This document shows, one piece after another, positions 16,211 to 24,132 of a stretch of DNA of 39,906 nt; position 1 is the stretch's first letter, and each line of letters starts with the position of its first letter. Origin of the DNA: Lysinibacillus fusiformis. Lineage in GTDB: Bacteria; Bacillota; Bacilli; Bacillales_A; Planococcaceae. Made by a program: the position numbers and the translations under genes. Where the stretch lies: contig JASENG010000027.1 of NCBI GenBank assembly GCA_030027265.1, positions 1 through 39,906 of the forward strand, written 5' to 3'. The notes beneath the pieces are model-generated. The model saw nothing but the letters and a program-made list of their open reading frames with translations, was not told the origin of the DNA and searched no databases.

Positions 16211-17167
16211 TTATTGCCGCTCATTTACGCTATCTCTATTTAGGAAAGCAGTTATTGTCTCCATTGTTTCCTCAATCTCCTCGCTGAAAGCACCATTTTT
16301 TGTGAAGTAACTATGCACTAACCCAGTGGCAATATGTGTTTCAACATAGTTGCCAAAGTCTTTTAGTTTTTCGGCATAGGAAAGTCCTTCATCTTTTAAG
16401 ATATCGTTTTCTGCCACGATGATACAAGCTGGGGGCAGCTCATTTAACTCCTTGGCTTTTAAAGGGGCTGCATAGGGATGATTTTGAGAACCCCTTTCAT
16501 CCAAATAGTAATGAGCGAACCATTCCATATCTTTCTTCTGTAAGCCGAAACCTTCGGCGAATTCTTTATAGGACTCCGTTGAAAAGGACAGATCGGTTAC
16601 CGGGTAAAGCAGCACTTGGGCACAAATCTTTGGTCCATGCAGTTCTTTATTCATTAATGTCACAACTGTTGCTAAATTGCCTCCTGCACTATCACCCATT
16701 ACTGTAATATCATTTGAACGCCCGTTGATTCCATTGGCATTTTTGACCGTCCAAAGAAAAGCATCATAGGCATCATACAATGGTATAGGAAATTTGTATT
16801 CTGGAGCTAAACGGTAACCAACAGAAATGACAATTGAGTGACTCTTAGCTGCAAGTAGCTGACAAGTCGCATCACATGTCTCAATATCATTTAACACCCA
16901 TCCGCCCCCATGATAATAAATAATAATCGGAAACGGTCCATTACCCATAGGAGTATAAATTCGAACAGGTATTTGCTCCATATCACGCATCGTAATGAAC
17001 AAATTATCTATTTTCTCTAAATCAACTTGTCTCTTTAGTGTAATTTTTTGTGCATTTGCACGTAAATCTCTCACTTCATCAGGGGTCAATGTATGTATAG
17101 GTGGTTGCTGATTCACGATTTCCAAATAAGTTATCGTACTTTGTAGTAAATTTGCCAATTCAATCAC
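16211..17167 (-). CDS. Alpha/beta hydrolase of the HSL family (acetyl-esterase-like)
   Basis: The 318-residue cytoplasmic enzyme has the HSL-family oxyanion motif YHGGGW (His 86), the nucleophile elbow GDSAGG (Ser 160), the acid Asp 255 in AENDILKDEG, and His 285 in GLVHSYF. Such enzymes hydrolyse short-chain esters; the natural substrate is unknown. The start is written as GTG at 17167, but the ribosome site (AAAGGA) is very close to it, so a TTG three codons later is a fair alternative. It is monocistronic. Confidence 0.9.
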   Translation of the reverse strand: MIELANLLQSTITYLEIVNQQPPIHTLTPDEVRDLRANAQKITLKRQVDLEKIDNLFITMRDMEQIPVRIYTPMGNGPFPIIIYYHGGGWVLNDIETCDATCQLLAAKSHSIVISVGYRLAPEYKFPIPLYDAYDAFLWTVKNANGINGRSNDITVMGDSAGGNLATVVTLMNKELHGPKICAQVLLYPVTDLSFSTESYKEFAEGFGLQKKDMEWFAHYYLDERGSQNHPYAAPLKAKELNELPPACIIVAENDILKDEGLSYAEKLKDFGNYVETHIATGLVHSYFTKNGAFSEEIEETMETITAFLNRDSVNERQ

Positions 17168-17452
17168 GATCCTTTAAATGATATTTAAATACCTATCAGT
17201 TTACTCTACATTAATTATAAGTAAAATAGTAGGAATTATCAAATGAAATATACATTTAATGTTAAATCATTTCTTTTTAAAATTTACCATCAGCAATTAC
17301 TTCTTTAACCGATTTCCACTACTTAACTTCCAATAGAAATAGCCGCATCACTATTTCTAAGAACTACAATCAATTTATAGCAATAAACATTAAGACAATA
17401 GTTCCAGTCATTTAAATTTCTTAAAATAATTGGTTTAATACTTTAAAAGTGT
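17168..17452. other. AT-rich intergenic region
   Basis: About 285 nt upstream of the esterase and behind the cupin gene. I see no convincing reading frame, RNA element or repeat; it presumably carries the esterase promoter. Confidence 0.5.
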
Positions 17453-17477
17453 AAAAAAGACATGGTCTCCCATGTCT
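17453..17477 (-). terminator. Terminator of the cupin gene
   Basis: AGACATGG and CCATGTCT form an 8-bp stem around GAGA, followed on the minus strand by TTTTTTA. It is 6 nt beyond the cupin stop. Confidence 0.9.
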
Positions 17478-17482
17478 ACTGT

Positions 17483-18109
17483 TTAAGAATAATATGGATG
17501 ATTTTTGGGTTGATGATTCATTGGCATAGGATAATGCGGAACTTGAGCAGGATATGGTTGCTGATAATGATGATTGCCCTGACATTCTTTGTATGGCCCT
17601 ATAAATGTAGCTGGCTTTACAGGTGCAATAGCTTGCTTCCATTTGTTCTCGTCCATACAATAGGTTTTAGCCATAATACTTGGCGGTGTAAATCTTAAAA
17701 TATCTGAACCTAATATCACTTCAGGTGTATTGGAATCAAAAATGGCCAAAAAATGTGTATGATCTACTTGCGCTTCAATAAAATGCCACCATCCTTGAGG
17801 TACATTTACTACCTGACCTGAAGTTATTTTATATTCCATTAATTGCTTTGTAAATGGATTGAAAATAGAAACAACCGCACAACCAGAAATAACATAAACT
17901 AGCTCAGCAGCATTTTGATGGTAATGTGGCTCGACAACATTACCTTTACTTAAATACGTATCCAACATTGAAAGATTTTTTAAAGAATTTAATTGATTGA
18001 CACCCAAGACATTTATGAAGTTTTGTTGATCTTTTTTAAAGAGCTGGCTTTTGTTTACATCGAAAGCATATTGAACAGATGGTGACGAATAATCGATTGT
18101 TGTATTCAA
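17483..18109 (-). CDS. Cupin-domain protein, probable spore coat component
   Basis: The 208-residue protein has a single cupin barrel with metal ligands in both motifs: PHYHQNAAELVYVISG (His 62, His 64, Glu 69) and GQVVNVPQGWWHF (His 109). A His/Pro/Tyr-rich tail (about 175-208) follows, with QQPYPAQVPHYPMP, resembling tails of coat proteins. The start is TTG behind AAAGGAGAG. A candidate sigma-K promoter lies upstream and a cotD gene is divergent, so a mother-cell coat role is inferred. It could instead be an enzyme such as an oxalate decarboxylase-like or dioxygenase-like cupin, but it has only one barrel. Confidence 0.8.
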   Translation of the reverse strand: MNTTIDYSSPSVQYAFDVNKSQLFKKDQQNFINVLGVNQLNSLKNLSMLDTYLSKGNVVEPHYHQNAAELVYVISGCAVVSIFNPFTKQLMEYKITSGQVVNVPQGWWHFIEAQVDHTHFLAIFDSNTPEVILGSDILRFTPPSIMAKTYCMDENKWKQAIAPVKPATFIGPYKECQGNHHYQQPYPAQVPHYPMPMNHQPKNHPYYS

Positions 18110-18157
18110 CTCTTTCTACTCTCCTTTACTAAAAAATACTTAAACTAAAATCCCATC

Positions 18158-18185
18158 TATAATATGTACGTTTTTAAATTAGGTG
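18158..18185 (-). promoter_or_regulatory. Candidate sigma-K promoter of the cupin gene
   Basis: On the minus strand CACC is followed after 15 nt by CATATTATA, close to the sigma-K pattern (AC about 16 nt before CATAnnnTA). It ends about 50 nt ahead of the TTG start. The match is by eye. Confidence 0.4.
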
Positions 18186-18353
18186 CCCGCACAATAATTT
18201 TGGAGGAAGTATGTAATTTATCACAGAATTTACTAAATGATAAATCAATTTCTCAACTTCTTATTCTATAATAGGTAATTTATCTAGTTCATCTTCTCAC
18301 TAATGAATAGATTAATAATGCACTAACTATTTAAACGAAGGAGGGAAAAGAAC

Positions 18354-18794
18354 ATGTTTAACAGAGGGCACCAATGTGGCTGCGGTGGTGGTTGCAGCAA
18401 TGTAATTCACTGTCCGGCAAATGTTTTTCCAACACAAACAGCACCTGCACGAGTTTCACCAACTCAGGAAGTTGTTCGTACTAACATTTTCAACACTGTT
18501 GTACCACATATTCACCCAATGCATACAACAACTGTCAATAGGCACCATACTCAAAATCAACACTTCTTCCCAAGAACACAATCTACTGTGAATGAATTCA
18601 CTGAAGATCAAGAATTCTTCCCGCCATTTAATGCAGGTACTAGAGGAACTACTGGTACTTTCGGCAATATGGGCACAACTGGAAATATGGGCAACATGGG
18701 TAATATGGGTAATATGGGTAATATGGGTAATATGGGTAATATGGGTAATACTGGCTTTACAGGTTTCCCAGTTCGTAGAAGAAGATTTTTCTAA
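18354..18794 (+). CDS. cotD: CotD family spore coat protein with NMG repeat
   Basis: The 146-residue protein starts with a Cys/Gly-rich segment (HQCGCGGGCS), followed by the CotD-like core VVPHIHPMHTTTVNRHHT and HFFPRTQSTVNEF. The C-terminal part is a Gly/Asn/Met repeat ending in a basic tail, FPVRRRRFF. CotD is an inner-coat protein of Bacillus spores. GGAGGG sits 9 nt before the ATG. The last third holds seven NMG tripeptides, a region absent from classical CotD as I recall it. It is divergent from the cupin gene and monocistronic. Confidence 0.88.
   Translation: MFNRGHQCGCGGGCSNVIHCPANVFPTQTAPARVSPTQEVVRTNIFNTVVPHIHPMHTTTVNRHHTQNQHFFPRTQSTVNEFTEDQEFFPPFNAGTRGTTGTFGNMGTTGNMGNMGNMGNMGNMGNMGNMGNTGFTGFPVRRRRFF
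18684..18746 (+). repeat. 9-bp tandem repeat inside cotD
   Basis: Seven units of AATATGGGT encode Asn-Met-Gly. The last five (18702-18746) are identical, the first two differ at one base each, and an eighth unit is changed to Asn-Thr-Gly. A multiple of three keeps the frame, so copy-number changes would vary protein length. Confidence 0.95.
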
Positions 18795-18837
18795 TATCTA
18801 ATCCTTAGAAAAAGACTTATTCATATTTCTTCCCATA

Positions 18838-18883
18838 AAAAAATAGATTACCTTCACAATTAGTGAATGGTAATCTATTTTTC
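18838..18883 (-). terminator. Bidirectional terminator between cotD and telA
   Basis: AAAAATAGATTACC pairs with GGTAATCTATTTTT around an inner TTCAC/GTGAA arm. A- and T-tracts on both sides suit the convergent genes. Confidence 0.9.
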
Positions 18884-18884
18884 T

Positions 18885-20033
18885 TTACATACGTTTTAAC
18901 TTTTCATATTCCAGCTGCAATTGTTCAATTCGCTTTCTGCCTTCTTCTCGGTTGCGAACTGTTTCTGCTTGAATTTGTTTCGTTTCTTCAATTCCTGACA
19001 TAATTGTCTGCCAAGTGGTTTCAATCGTTTCGATTTTGATGCTTGGGTTTCCTGCTGATCGAGCAATATCGATACTATTTTGACGAATATTTTCTGCATT
19101 TCGAATTAACATTTCATTTGTACGTTTATCAAGCTCATTCATAGAATCTGCCACTAATTTTTGACGTTGGATCGTAACTGCGTGTATTAACCCTTGCTTA
19201 AAAATCGGAATTGTTGTTACAAATGCCGAGTTAATTTTACCGATTAAATGATTGTTTCCTTGCTGGATCATACGAATTTGAGGCGCCGCTTGGAAGGATA
19301 CTTGCTGAGCCATTTCTAAATCGTATCTGCGCTGCTCTAATAGCTCCATATTTCTTCTTAGCGTTTCTAGCTCCATCATCGCTTCTTGATCGCCTTCGTG
19401 TGCTCTTTGCTCAAGAGATGGGATTAGAGGTTGAAGTTGCTGCAGTTTCACTTCAATGGCAGCCACATGCTCACTTAAGCTTTGAAAATAATTTAAGTTT
19501 TGATCATACATTTGCTCGAGTTCCATTGTATTACGCTTCATCTCAAGCTCATACTTTTGGATTTCGTTATAAATAATATCTATTTCTTTATTCATTGTGT
19601 CATATTTCGATAAGATTTTTTCTAGCTGCTCTTTTCCTTTGTTAAATAACCGCTTTAAAAAGCCTGCCTTTTTCTCATCCTTGAAATCCTGCGGGTCAAA
19701 ACGGTCCATGATTTTATTTAAGTTATTAATCAGCTCACTTGATTTTTCAAGCTTGCTTGTTTTAATAGAGGCTAGCATTTTATCCGAAAACTTAGATATG
19801 GCAGTTGCCGTTTCTTTACCGAATTCTAATACGGCAATTTGATTTTTGGCATCTATTTTTTCAGCAAGCGCTTGTACCTGTGGCTCCTCTTTTAATGCAA
19901 GCTGACGTTTTTTAATTTGAGATAATTCTTCCTGACTAACTAGCTGTTGCTGTGGTATTTCAGAAAGGCTATTCTCTTCTGTATTCATTTTTGAATTTAA
20001 ATCATCAAATAATGGATTTTTTACTTCTGACAT
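18885..20033 (-). CDS. telA: TelA family protein (toxic anion resistance-like), YceH-like
   Basis: The 382-residue soluble, mostly helical protein matches the TelA/YceH family: QALAEKIDAKNQIAVLEFGK, SKLEKSSELINNLNKIMDRFDPQDF, a long coiled-coil middle and ETTWQTIMSGIEETKQIQAE near the end. TelA was named from tellurite resistance operons, and related proteins affect resistance to cell-wall antibiotics. No ter genes are near, so that function is not implied here. The start at 20033 follows GGGGGA by 5 nt; an in-frame ATG 18 nt upstream would overlap the ribosome site. Confidence 0.88.
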   Translation of the reverse strand: MSEVKNPLFDDLNSKMNTEENSLSEIPQQQLVSQEELSQIKKRQLALKEEPQVQALAEKIDAKNQIAVLEFGKETATAISKFSDKMLASIKTSKLEKSSELINNLNKIMDRFDPQDFKDEKKAGFLKRLFNKGKEQLEKILSKYDTMNKEIDIIYNEIQKYELEMKRNTMELEQMYDQNLNYFQSLSEHVAAIEVKLQQLQPLIPSLEQRAHEGDQEAMMELETLRRNMELLEQRRYDLEMAQQVSFQAAPQIRMIQQGNNHLIGKINSAFVTTIPIFKQGLIHAVTIQRQKLVADSMNELDKRTNEMLIRNAENIRQNSIDIARSAGNPSIKIETIETTWQTIMSGIEETKQIQAETVRNREEGRKRIEQLQLEYEKLKRM

Positions 20034-20237
20034 TGAAATCCCCCGTTCCATTTATAGTTAGGTCTATAATAGACCAAAACAATTCAACACTTATCATTAA
20101 CAAATAATGCTTATAAAAAACATACGAATCTAAAGAAAAAAAGTTTCATATTCGATTTACCTTTTAACAGTATTTAATCTGTTTTTAGAAGTTTTTCAAT
20201 AGAAACCCTTGTATGTAAGCATTTGAAACGTATCGAA

Positions 20238-20272
20238 AATAATCCTGCTTGTTGTACACAAACAGGATTATT
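20238..20272 (-). terminator. Terminator of the SDR gene
   Basis: AATAATCCTG and CAGGATTATT form a 10-bp stem, with a weak inner TTGT/ACAA pairing, followed by TTTCG on the minus strand. It begins 11 nt after the SDR stop. Confidence 0.75.
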
Positions 20273-20282
20273 CATCTTTTAT

Positions 20283-21065
20283 TTATAAAGCTGCACCTGA
20301 ACCGCCATCAATATTAACAGCTGTACCAGACACATAGGAAGCAGCATCTGAAGCTAAAAATGTAATGACATTCGCGGCTTCTTCTGTATTTCCTATGCGT
20401 CCAAGTGGAATAGTTTTTCCTGTCTCTTTAGAATACTCTTCCCACGTACTGCCAGGCATTTCATTTTGCCATTTGTCCTCAATTTGCCGGCTGCGTATCA
20501 AGCCGATACATACTGAGTTAACTCGTATATTGTATTTTCCTAAATCTTTGCTCATCGCTTTTGTTAACGCAAGACCAGCAGAACGGCTCACCGTTGTTGG
20601 CAAGCTGTTTGCAGGAGGTGTTTTAGCCAACACAGCTGTAGTATTGATAATTGACCCTCCATTTTGCTCCTTTAAAAAAGGGAGTGCATATTTCGAACAA
20701 TGGATCGCTCCGAATAATTTTAAATTCAAGTCAGAATGCCAGAGATCTGATTCGACCTCTTCAAACGAGTTGGCAGAGGAGGTACCAGCATTATTAATGA
20801 CAATATTCAACTTTCCGTAAAAAGCTGCCACTTCTTCAATTAGTCTCTTGCACTCATTTTCGATGGACACATCTGCAGAAACTGTTAAAACTACTTCCCC
20901 AGTTTGTTCTTGTATGAATGCTTTAGCATCTTTCAATGTATCTTCATCTCTAGCTGCAATTGCAACTTTTGCTCCCTCTTTTACTAGTTGTAAAGCCGTG
21001 TATAAACCGATTCCCTTACTTGCCCCTGTAATTACTGCAACTTTATCCTTTAATCCTAAATCCAT
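20283..21065 (-). CDS. SDR family protein with altered catalytic residues
   Basis: The 260-residue protein has the Rossmann cofactor motif TGASKGIG (13-20), DVS (about 65), NNAG (91-94), and the C-terminal ASYVSGTAVNIDGG that is typical of classical short-chain dehydrogenases. The active-site motif YxxxK is replaced by Thr157-Thr-Val-Ser-Arg161 within LPTTVSRSAG, and the serine normally 13 residues before the Tyr is Ala144 (neighbour Thr143). The reaction is therefore uncertain: it may use other residues or bind NAD(P) without catalysis. AAAGGGG precedes the ATG. It appears monocistronic. Confidence 0.85.
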   Translation of the reverse strand: MDLGLKDKVAVITGASKGIGLYTALQLVKEGAKVAIAARDEDTLKDAKAFIQEQTGEVVLTVSADVSIENECKRLIEEVAAFYGKLNIVINNAGTSSANSFEEVESDLWHSDLNLKLFGAIHCSKYALPFLKEQNGGSIINTTAVLAKTPPANSLPTTVSRSAGLALTKAMSKDLGKYNIRVNSVCIGLIRSRQIEDKWQNEMPGSTWEEYSKETGKTIPLGRIGNTEEAANVITFLASDAASYVSGTAVNIDGGSGAAL

Positions 21066-21143
21066 TTGTGATATCCCCTTTAAATTTCAATAATAGTTAA
21101 ATTATATAAGAAAAATCTGTTATTGTGTGAATTTTCGAATCAT

Positions 21144-23543
21144 TTATTCATTCTTAGTTTTATTTTGCAGCAAACGATTCGACAAGAAAAGCCCGATTCC
21201 ACCGATAATCATGAATAAAAGAGCACGGATCACTAGATTTAATGAATCCAGATCAAAGAAAATAAGTTTCATAATGGCAATTAACAGGAGACAATAGCCC
21301 GTTACCTTTACTTTGCGTAATTGCCTATTTGCATTCATCCAAAGAGAAATACTTGCTGTAACAAATAACAGAAGGGTTTTTCCTGTAACAACAAGGAAGT
21401 AATTTAATAACCCATCGAAAAGAAATTGACTTAATAGCGAATATAGAAGGAACATCGATCCCAAAATTCCGATTGTTAAAATACTGTCTGCATCTATCTT
21501 CCAATGTGAAATCCAAGTTCTGTACAAATAGCCCTTCATATATAAATCTGCAAGAACGGCAATGATTATAATTGCGTAGACAATCCTCACTAGAAGATTC
21601 ATCCAGATATCACTATCATACACGTAATGAATTGGAAGAAGATTAAGGTAAGTAAGCAGGAAGGCAAAAATCAAGACATATCGAAGTCCCCTGCCAATCA
21701 TTTTCTCTGAGACAAACAAGAAAGCGAGCATTATAATTGCAAGGACTATCGCTGTTACATACCCATGGCTTGATAGATAAGCAAAATCAAGCTTTAAAAC
21801 GTATATAAAGAAATAAATAGCCAAGAATATTGGGAAAATATCCAATGAAAAATTAATTTTCGCTTTGCCTTCTTTATTAAATTCAATCTTGGTTATTTGT
21901 TTTAGATACACCATTAACCCTATTAAATAAATTAAGATTAATAGATAGTTTAAATGCTCAATTGTCCAAAACGGCTCTATTTCATCAACAATCAAATGGA
22001 CGAACACAAAAAACGCAAATAAAATGCTATACATAATTTTCATGACCTTGGCATTCAGCTTTAACCCCAGCAGTAAACCTAAAAATGTGCATAATGGTAA
22101 AAGTACTATTTCTAAATCATCAATTGCGTTAATCACAATGATAAGATTAAAAATGGTTAATATAGAAAGTGTTCCAGCAATATCCACAACCCTTGTCTGG
22201 CTGCGTCTATTGGCATATTGAGCCAAGCTGCCGTAAAAGACTGCCAGCAGCAATAACGGCAAAGCAGCAGCATCTGTGAAGAGATTAATCATAAACACCG
22301 TTAAACAACTTAAAGAGAAGAATACCCCCTCATGAACGGTTCTCCACTGACTATATGGTTTGTATAATCTCCACCAAACCAAAATGAACACGAGATTTAA
22401 AAGGATGCAGCTTAGTACATAAATCCCTGTTCTTTCATCATTCAAACTCCAAATAACCTGTACTGCTAGGATGGAAAAGAAATAAGAGATATACATGGCA
22501 ATAGATTGAATATGCTTCATGAAAATAAACTGCATGCATCCGTAAACGACCAGGACATACAGTACAATAATCATTCCATCGAATTCCATATACTCAAGTA
22601 AGTATGGCAAAAAGAGCGAAGTAAATATTACGAAAATCGAAAGTACCTCATTTTTCTTTACAGAACAAATCGTAATTCCATAGGCAATATAAACGAGGGC
22701 TAAAAGAAGTGCTAAGTATAAACCTAAAATATTATATAAAATGGCACCGGCAGCAGTAGTTAATATTCCGATGATAAATGCTCCACCATATAAGACTATG
22801 GTGAAAATCTGTGAGGATTCAGGTTTTTTGAGGTCCATCATAATTGCAATAATAAATAACGCAATTGATAAAGCATAGGCTAAACCAATTTTTACAGCAT
22901 TGGACAATAATCCAAAGTCACTTATGACCTTAAGTCCCCAAAGAACACCCAGCACAAGAATGAGCATAAAGATTTTTGGCAATAGCCAAAGAATTATTTC
23001 TTCAAAGCTGCGTTGTTTTTGGGGGAGCTGTGCAGGGATAGACGTATCAGCCTTATTATGTTCCGGTTCTATTGTTACAGGCTTTTTATTCTTTGCTAAT
23101 GCCGCCTTATTCAATTTAACCAAGTGATTTTCGACTTCTTGAGGAGGTTTATTTAAGGTTGGTATTAGTTGGGTGGTTTGTTTAGATTGGGTTATTTTAT
23201 TCGAGTGTGTTGGTGGCTGTGATTGTGTTGCTGCAGTAGGCTGAGTTGCTTGTTCATTTCGGATTGCTTCATCCAAATTAAGAGTTTGAGGTGGATTGTC
23301 GGTTTGATTGACTGGAAATGTTTCATCTGATTGACCAATGTGATTCGCTTCAATTTTATCATTGGATCGGTCTGGTTGGATAGCTTGAATTGTTTTATCC
23401 GTTTGGTTTTCTTGAATGATTTGATCTGTTTGAATGGCTGCTTCTTTTAAACTTTTATTTCCCTTTATTTCATCCACTTCTATACGTAGCGCTCGAACAT
23501 CATTTTCTAGCCTTTCGATTCGCTTATGCGTTTCGTTTTCCAT
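21144..23543 (-). CDS. Large polytopic membrane protein (DUF2339)
   Basis: The 799-residue protein has an N-terminal coiled coil (about 1-32), a Gln/Thr/Asn-rich linker to about residue 145 with repeated QTD, QPD and TQ motifs, and then more than 20 hydrophobic helices (about 175-790). This layout fits DUF2339, a family of very hydrophobic membrane proteins of unknown function. No catalytic motif is visible. The start codon lies behind AAAGGGG. It stands alone, and no terminator is evident in the short gap to the SDR gene. Low-complexity linkers vary in length between related strains. Confidence 0.82.
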   Translation of the reverse strand: MENETHKRIERLENDVRALRIEVDEIKGNKSLKEAAIQTDQIIQENQTDKTIQAIQPDRSNDKIEANHIGQSDETFPVNQTDNPPQTLNLDEAIRNEQATQPTAATQSQPPTHSNKITQSKQTTQLIPTLNKPPQEVENHLVKLNKAALAKNKKPVTIEPEHNKADTSIPAQLPQKQRSFEEIILWLLPKIFMLILVLGVLWGLKVISDFGLLSNAVKIGLAYALSIALFIIAIMMDLKKPESSQIFTIVLYGGAFIIGILTTAAGAILYNILGLYLALLLALVYIAYGITICSVKKNEVLSIFVIFTSLFLPYLLEYMEFDGMIIVLYVLVVYGCMQFIFMKHIQSIAMYISYFFSILAVQVIWSLNDERTGIYVLSCILLNLVFILVWWRLYKPYSQWRTVHEGVFFSLSCLTVFMINLFTDAAALPLLLLAVFYGSLAQYANRRSQTRVVDIAGTLSILTIFNLIIVINAIDDLEIVLLPLCTFLGLLLGLKLNAKVMKIMYSILFAFFVFVHLIVDEIEPFWTIEHLNYLLILIYLIGLMVYLKQITKIEFNKEGKAKINFSLDIFPIFLAIYFFIYVLKLDFAYLSSHGYVTAIVLAIIMLAFLFVSEKMIGRGLRYVLIFAFLLTYLNLLPIHYVYDSDIWMNLLVRIVYAIIIIAVLADLYMKGYLYRTWISHWKIDADSILTIGILGSMFLLYSLLSQFLFDGLLNYFLVVTGKTLLLFVTASISLWMNANRQLRKVKVTGYCLLLIAIMKLIFFDLDSLNLVIRALLFMIIGGIGLFLSNRLLQNKTKNE

Positions 23544-23620
23544 TCAAGTACCCCTTTATTGATTTTTAATTGCCTCTTTATTGTAAATGATAAAATTCCA
23601 ATTTCAAGGAGGGAAAGGCA

Positions 23621-23808
23621 ATGCTTTTCGTTAAAATTTTTGGAATATAGCCTTAGTTGAACTTATGCAAAAAGAAGATGTTTATGAGCACAAAAAATAG
23701 GTTTCAAAGCTTCTAAGCATTAAAATCCACCAAATTGCAGACTATCTAGCGTTTGATGCTAACATATCCAGATACTTATTTCATAAAGCAGGTCTTCCTC
23801 CTTTATGA
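23621..23808 (+). pseudogene. Eroded AraC-like reading frame
   Basis: A good ribosome site (AAGGAGGG) precedes ATG at 23621, but translation stops after nine codons. If one base is restored in the T-run near 23641, the frame continues through a TAG at 23698-23700 to a stop at 23806-23808. The last part, with KIHQIADYLAFDANISRY and LFHKAG, resembles the second helix-turn-helix of AraC-family regulators. The frame ends where the 51/52-bp repeat begins. It is interpreted as a decayed fragment with one frameshift and one internal stop; a chance resemblance is possible because only about 30 residues are informative. Confidence 0.4.
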
Positions 23809-23915
23809 ACTGCATTTCCTTCGGTTCTATTTCCAGAATGCAGCTCATCCTCCTTTTGAACTGCATTTCCCTCCGATTCTATTTCCAGAATGCAGCTCAT
23901 TCCACTTTTGAACTA
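23806..23915. repeat. 51/52-bp tandem intergenic repeat with internal dyad
   Basis: Two full units begin TGAACTGCATTTCC at 23806 and 23857, and a third is cut short at 23909. Each unit holds a dyad of AACTGCATT and AATGCAGCT separated by about 19 nt. The array is noncoding and begins at the stop codon of the eroded frame. Confidence 0.85.
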
Positions 23916-23937
23916 ATCTCAGACTTCAATTCAATAT

Positions 23938-23982
23938 AAAAACGACCAAATATATTAAGTATTCCGCTCAATATATTGGTCG
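23938..23982 (-). terminator. Orphan minus-strand terminator-like hairpin
   Basis: CGACCAATATATT pairs with AATATATTTGGTCG (one bulged base), followed on the minus strand by TTTTTATATT. No annotated minus-strand gene lies just upstream of it; the NERD gene starts on the other strand at 24133. Confidence 0.6.
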
Positions 23983-24132
23983 CAATTCATTTATCTATTT
24001 AAATGAATGTATTGTTTGAATAAGCGTTTAATTTAAGTCTAGTTTTCATTAACTAGCGAAAAAAATTTTTTCGAACTTTGCGAGATAAATTCATTCTTTT
24101 CGTTGAATATATAACTATCTTTATTTGAAAGG

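Noticed and set aside
18885..20033. Call as a tellurite resistance determinant
   Set aside because: The family name comes from plasmid operons, but no ter genes accompany it here and YceH-like copies are common in Bacilli.
24052..24093. 13-codon minus-strand frame upstream of the NERD gene
   Set aside because: It has only a weak ribosome site and no recognisable pattern, so it is not listed as a gene despite the orphan terminator downstream.
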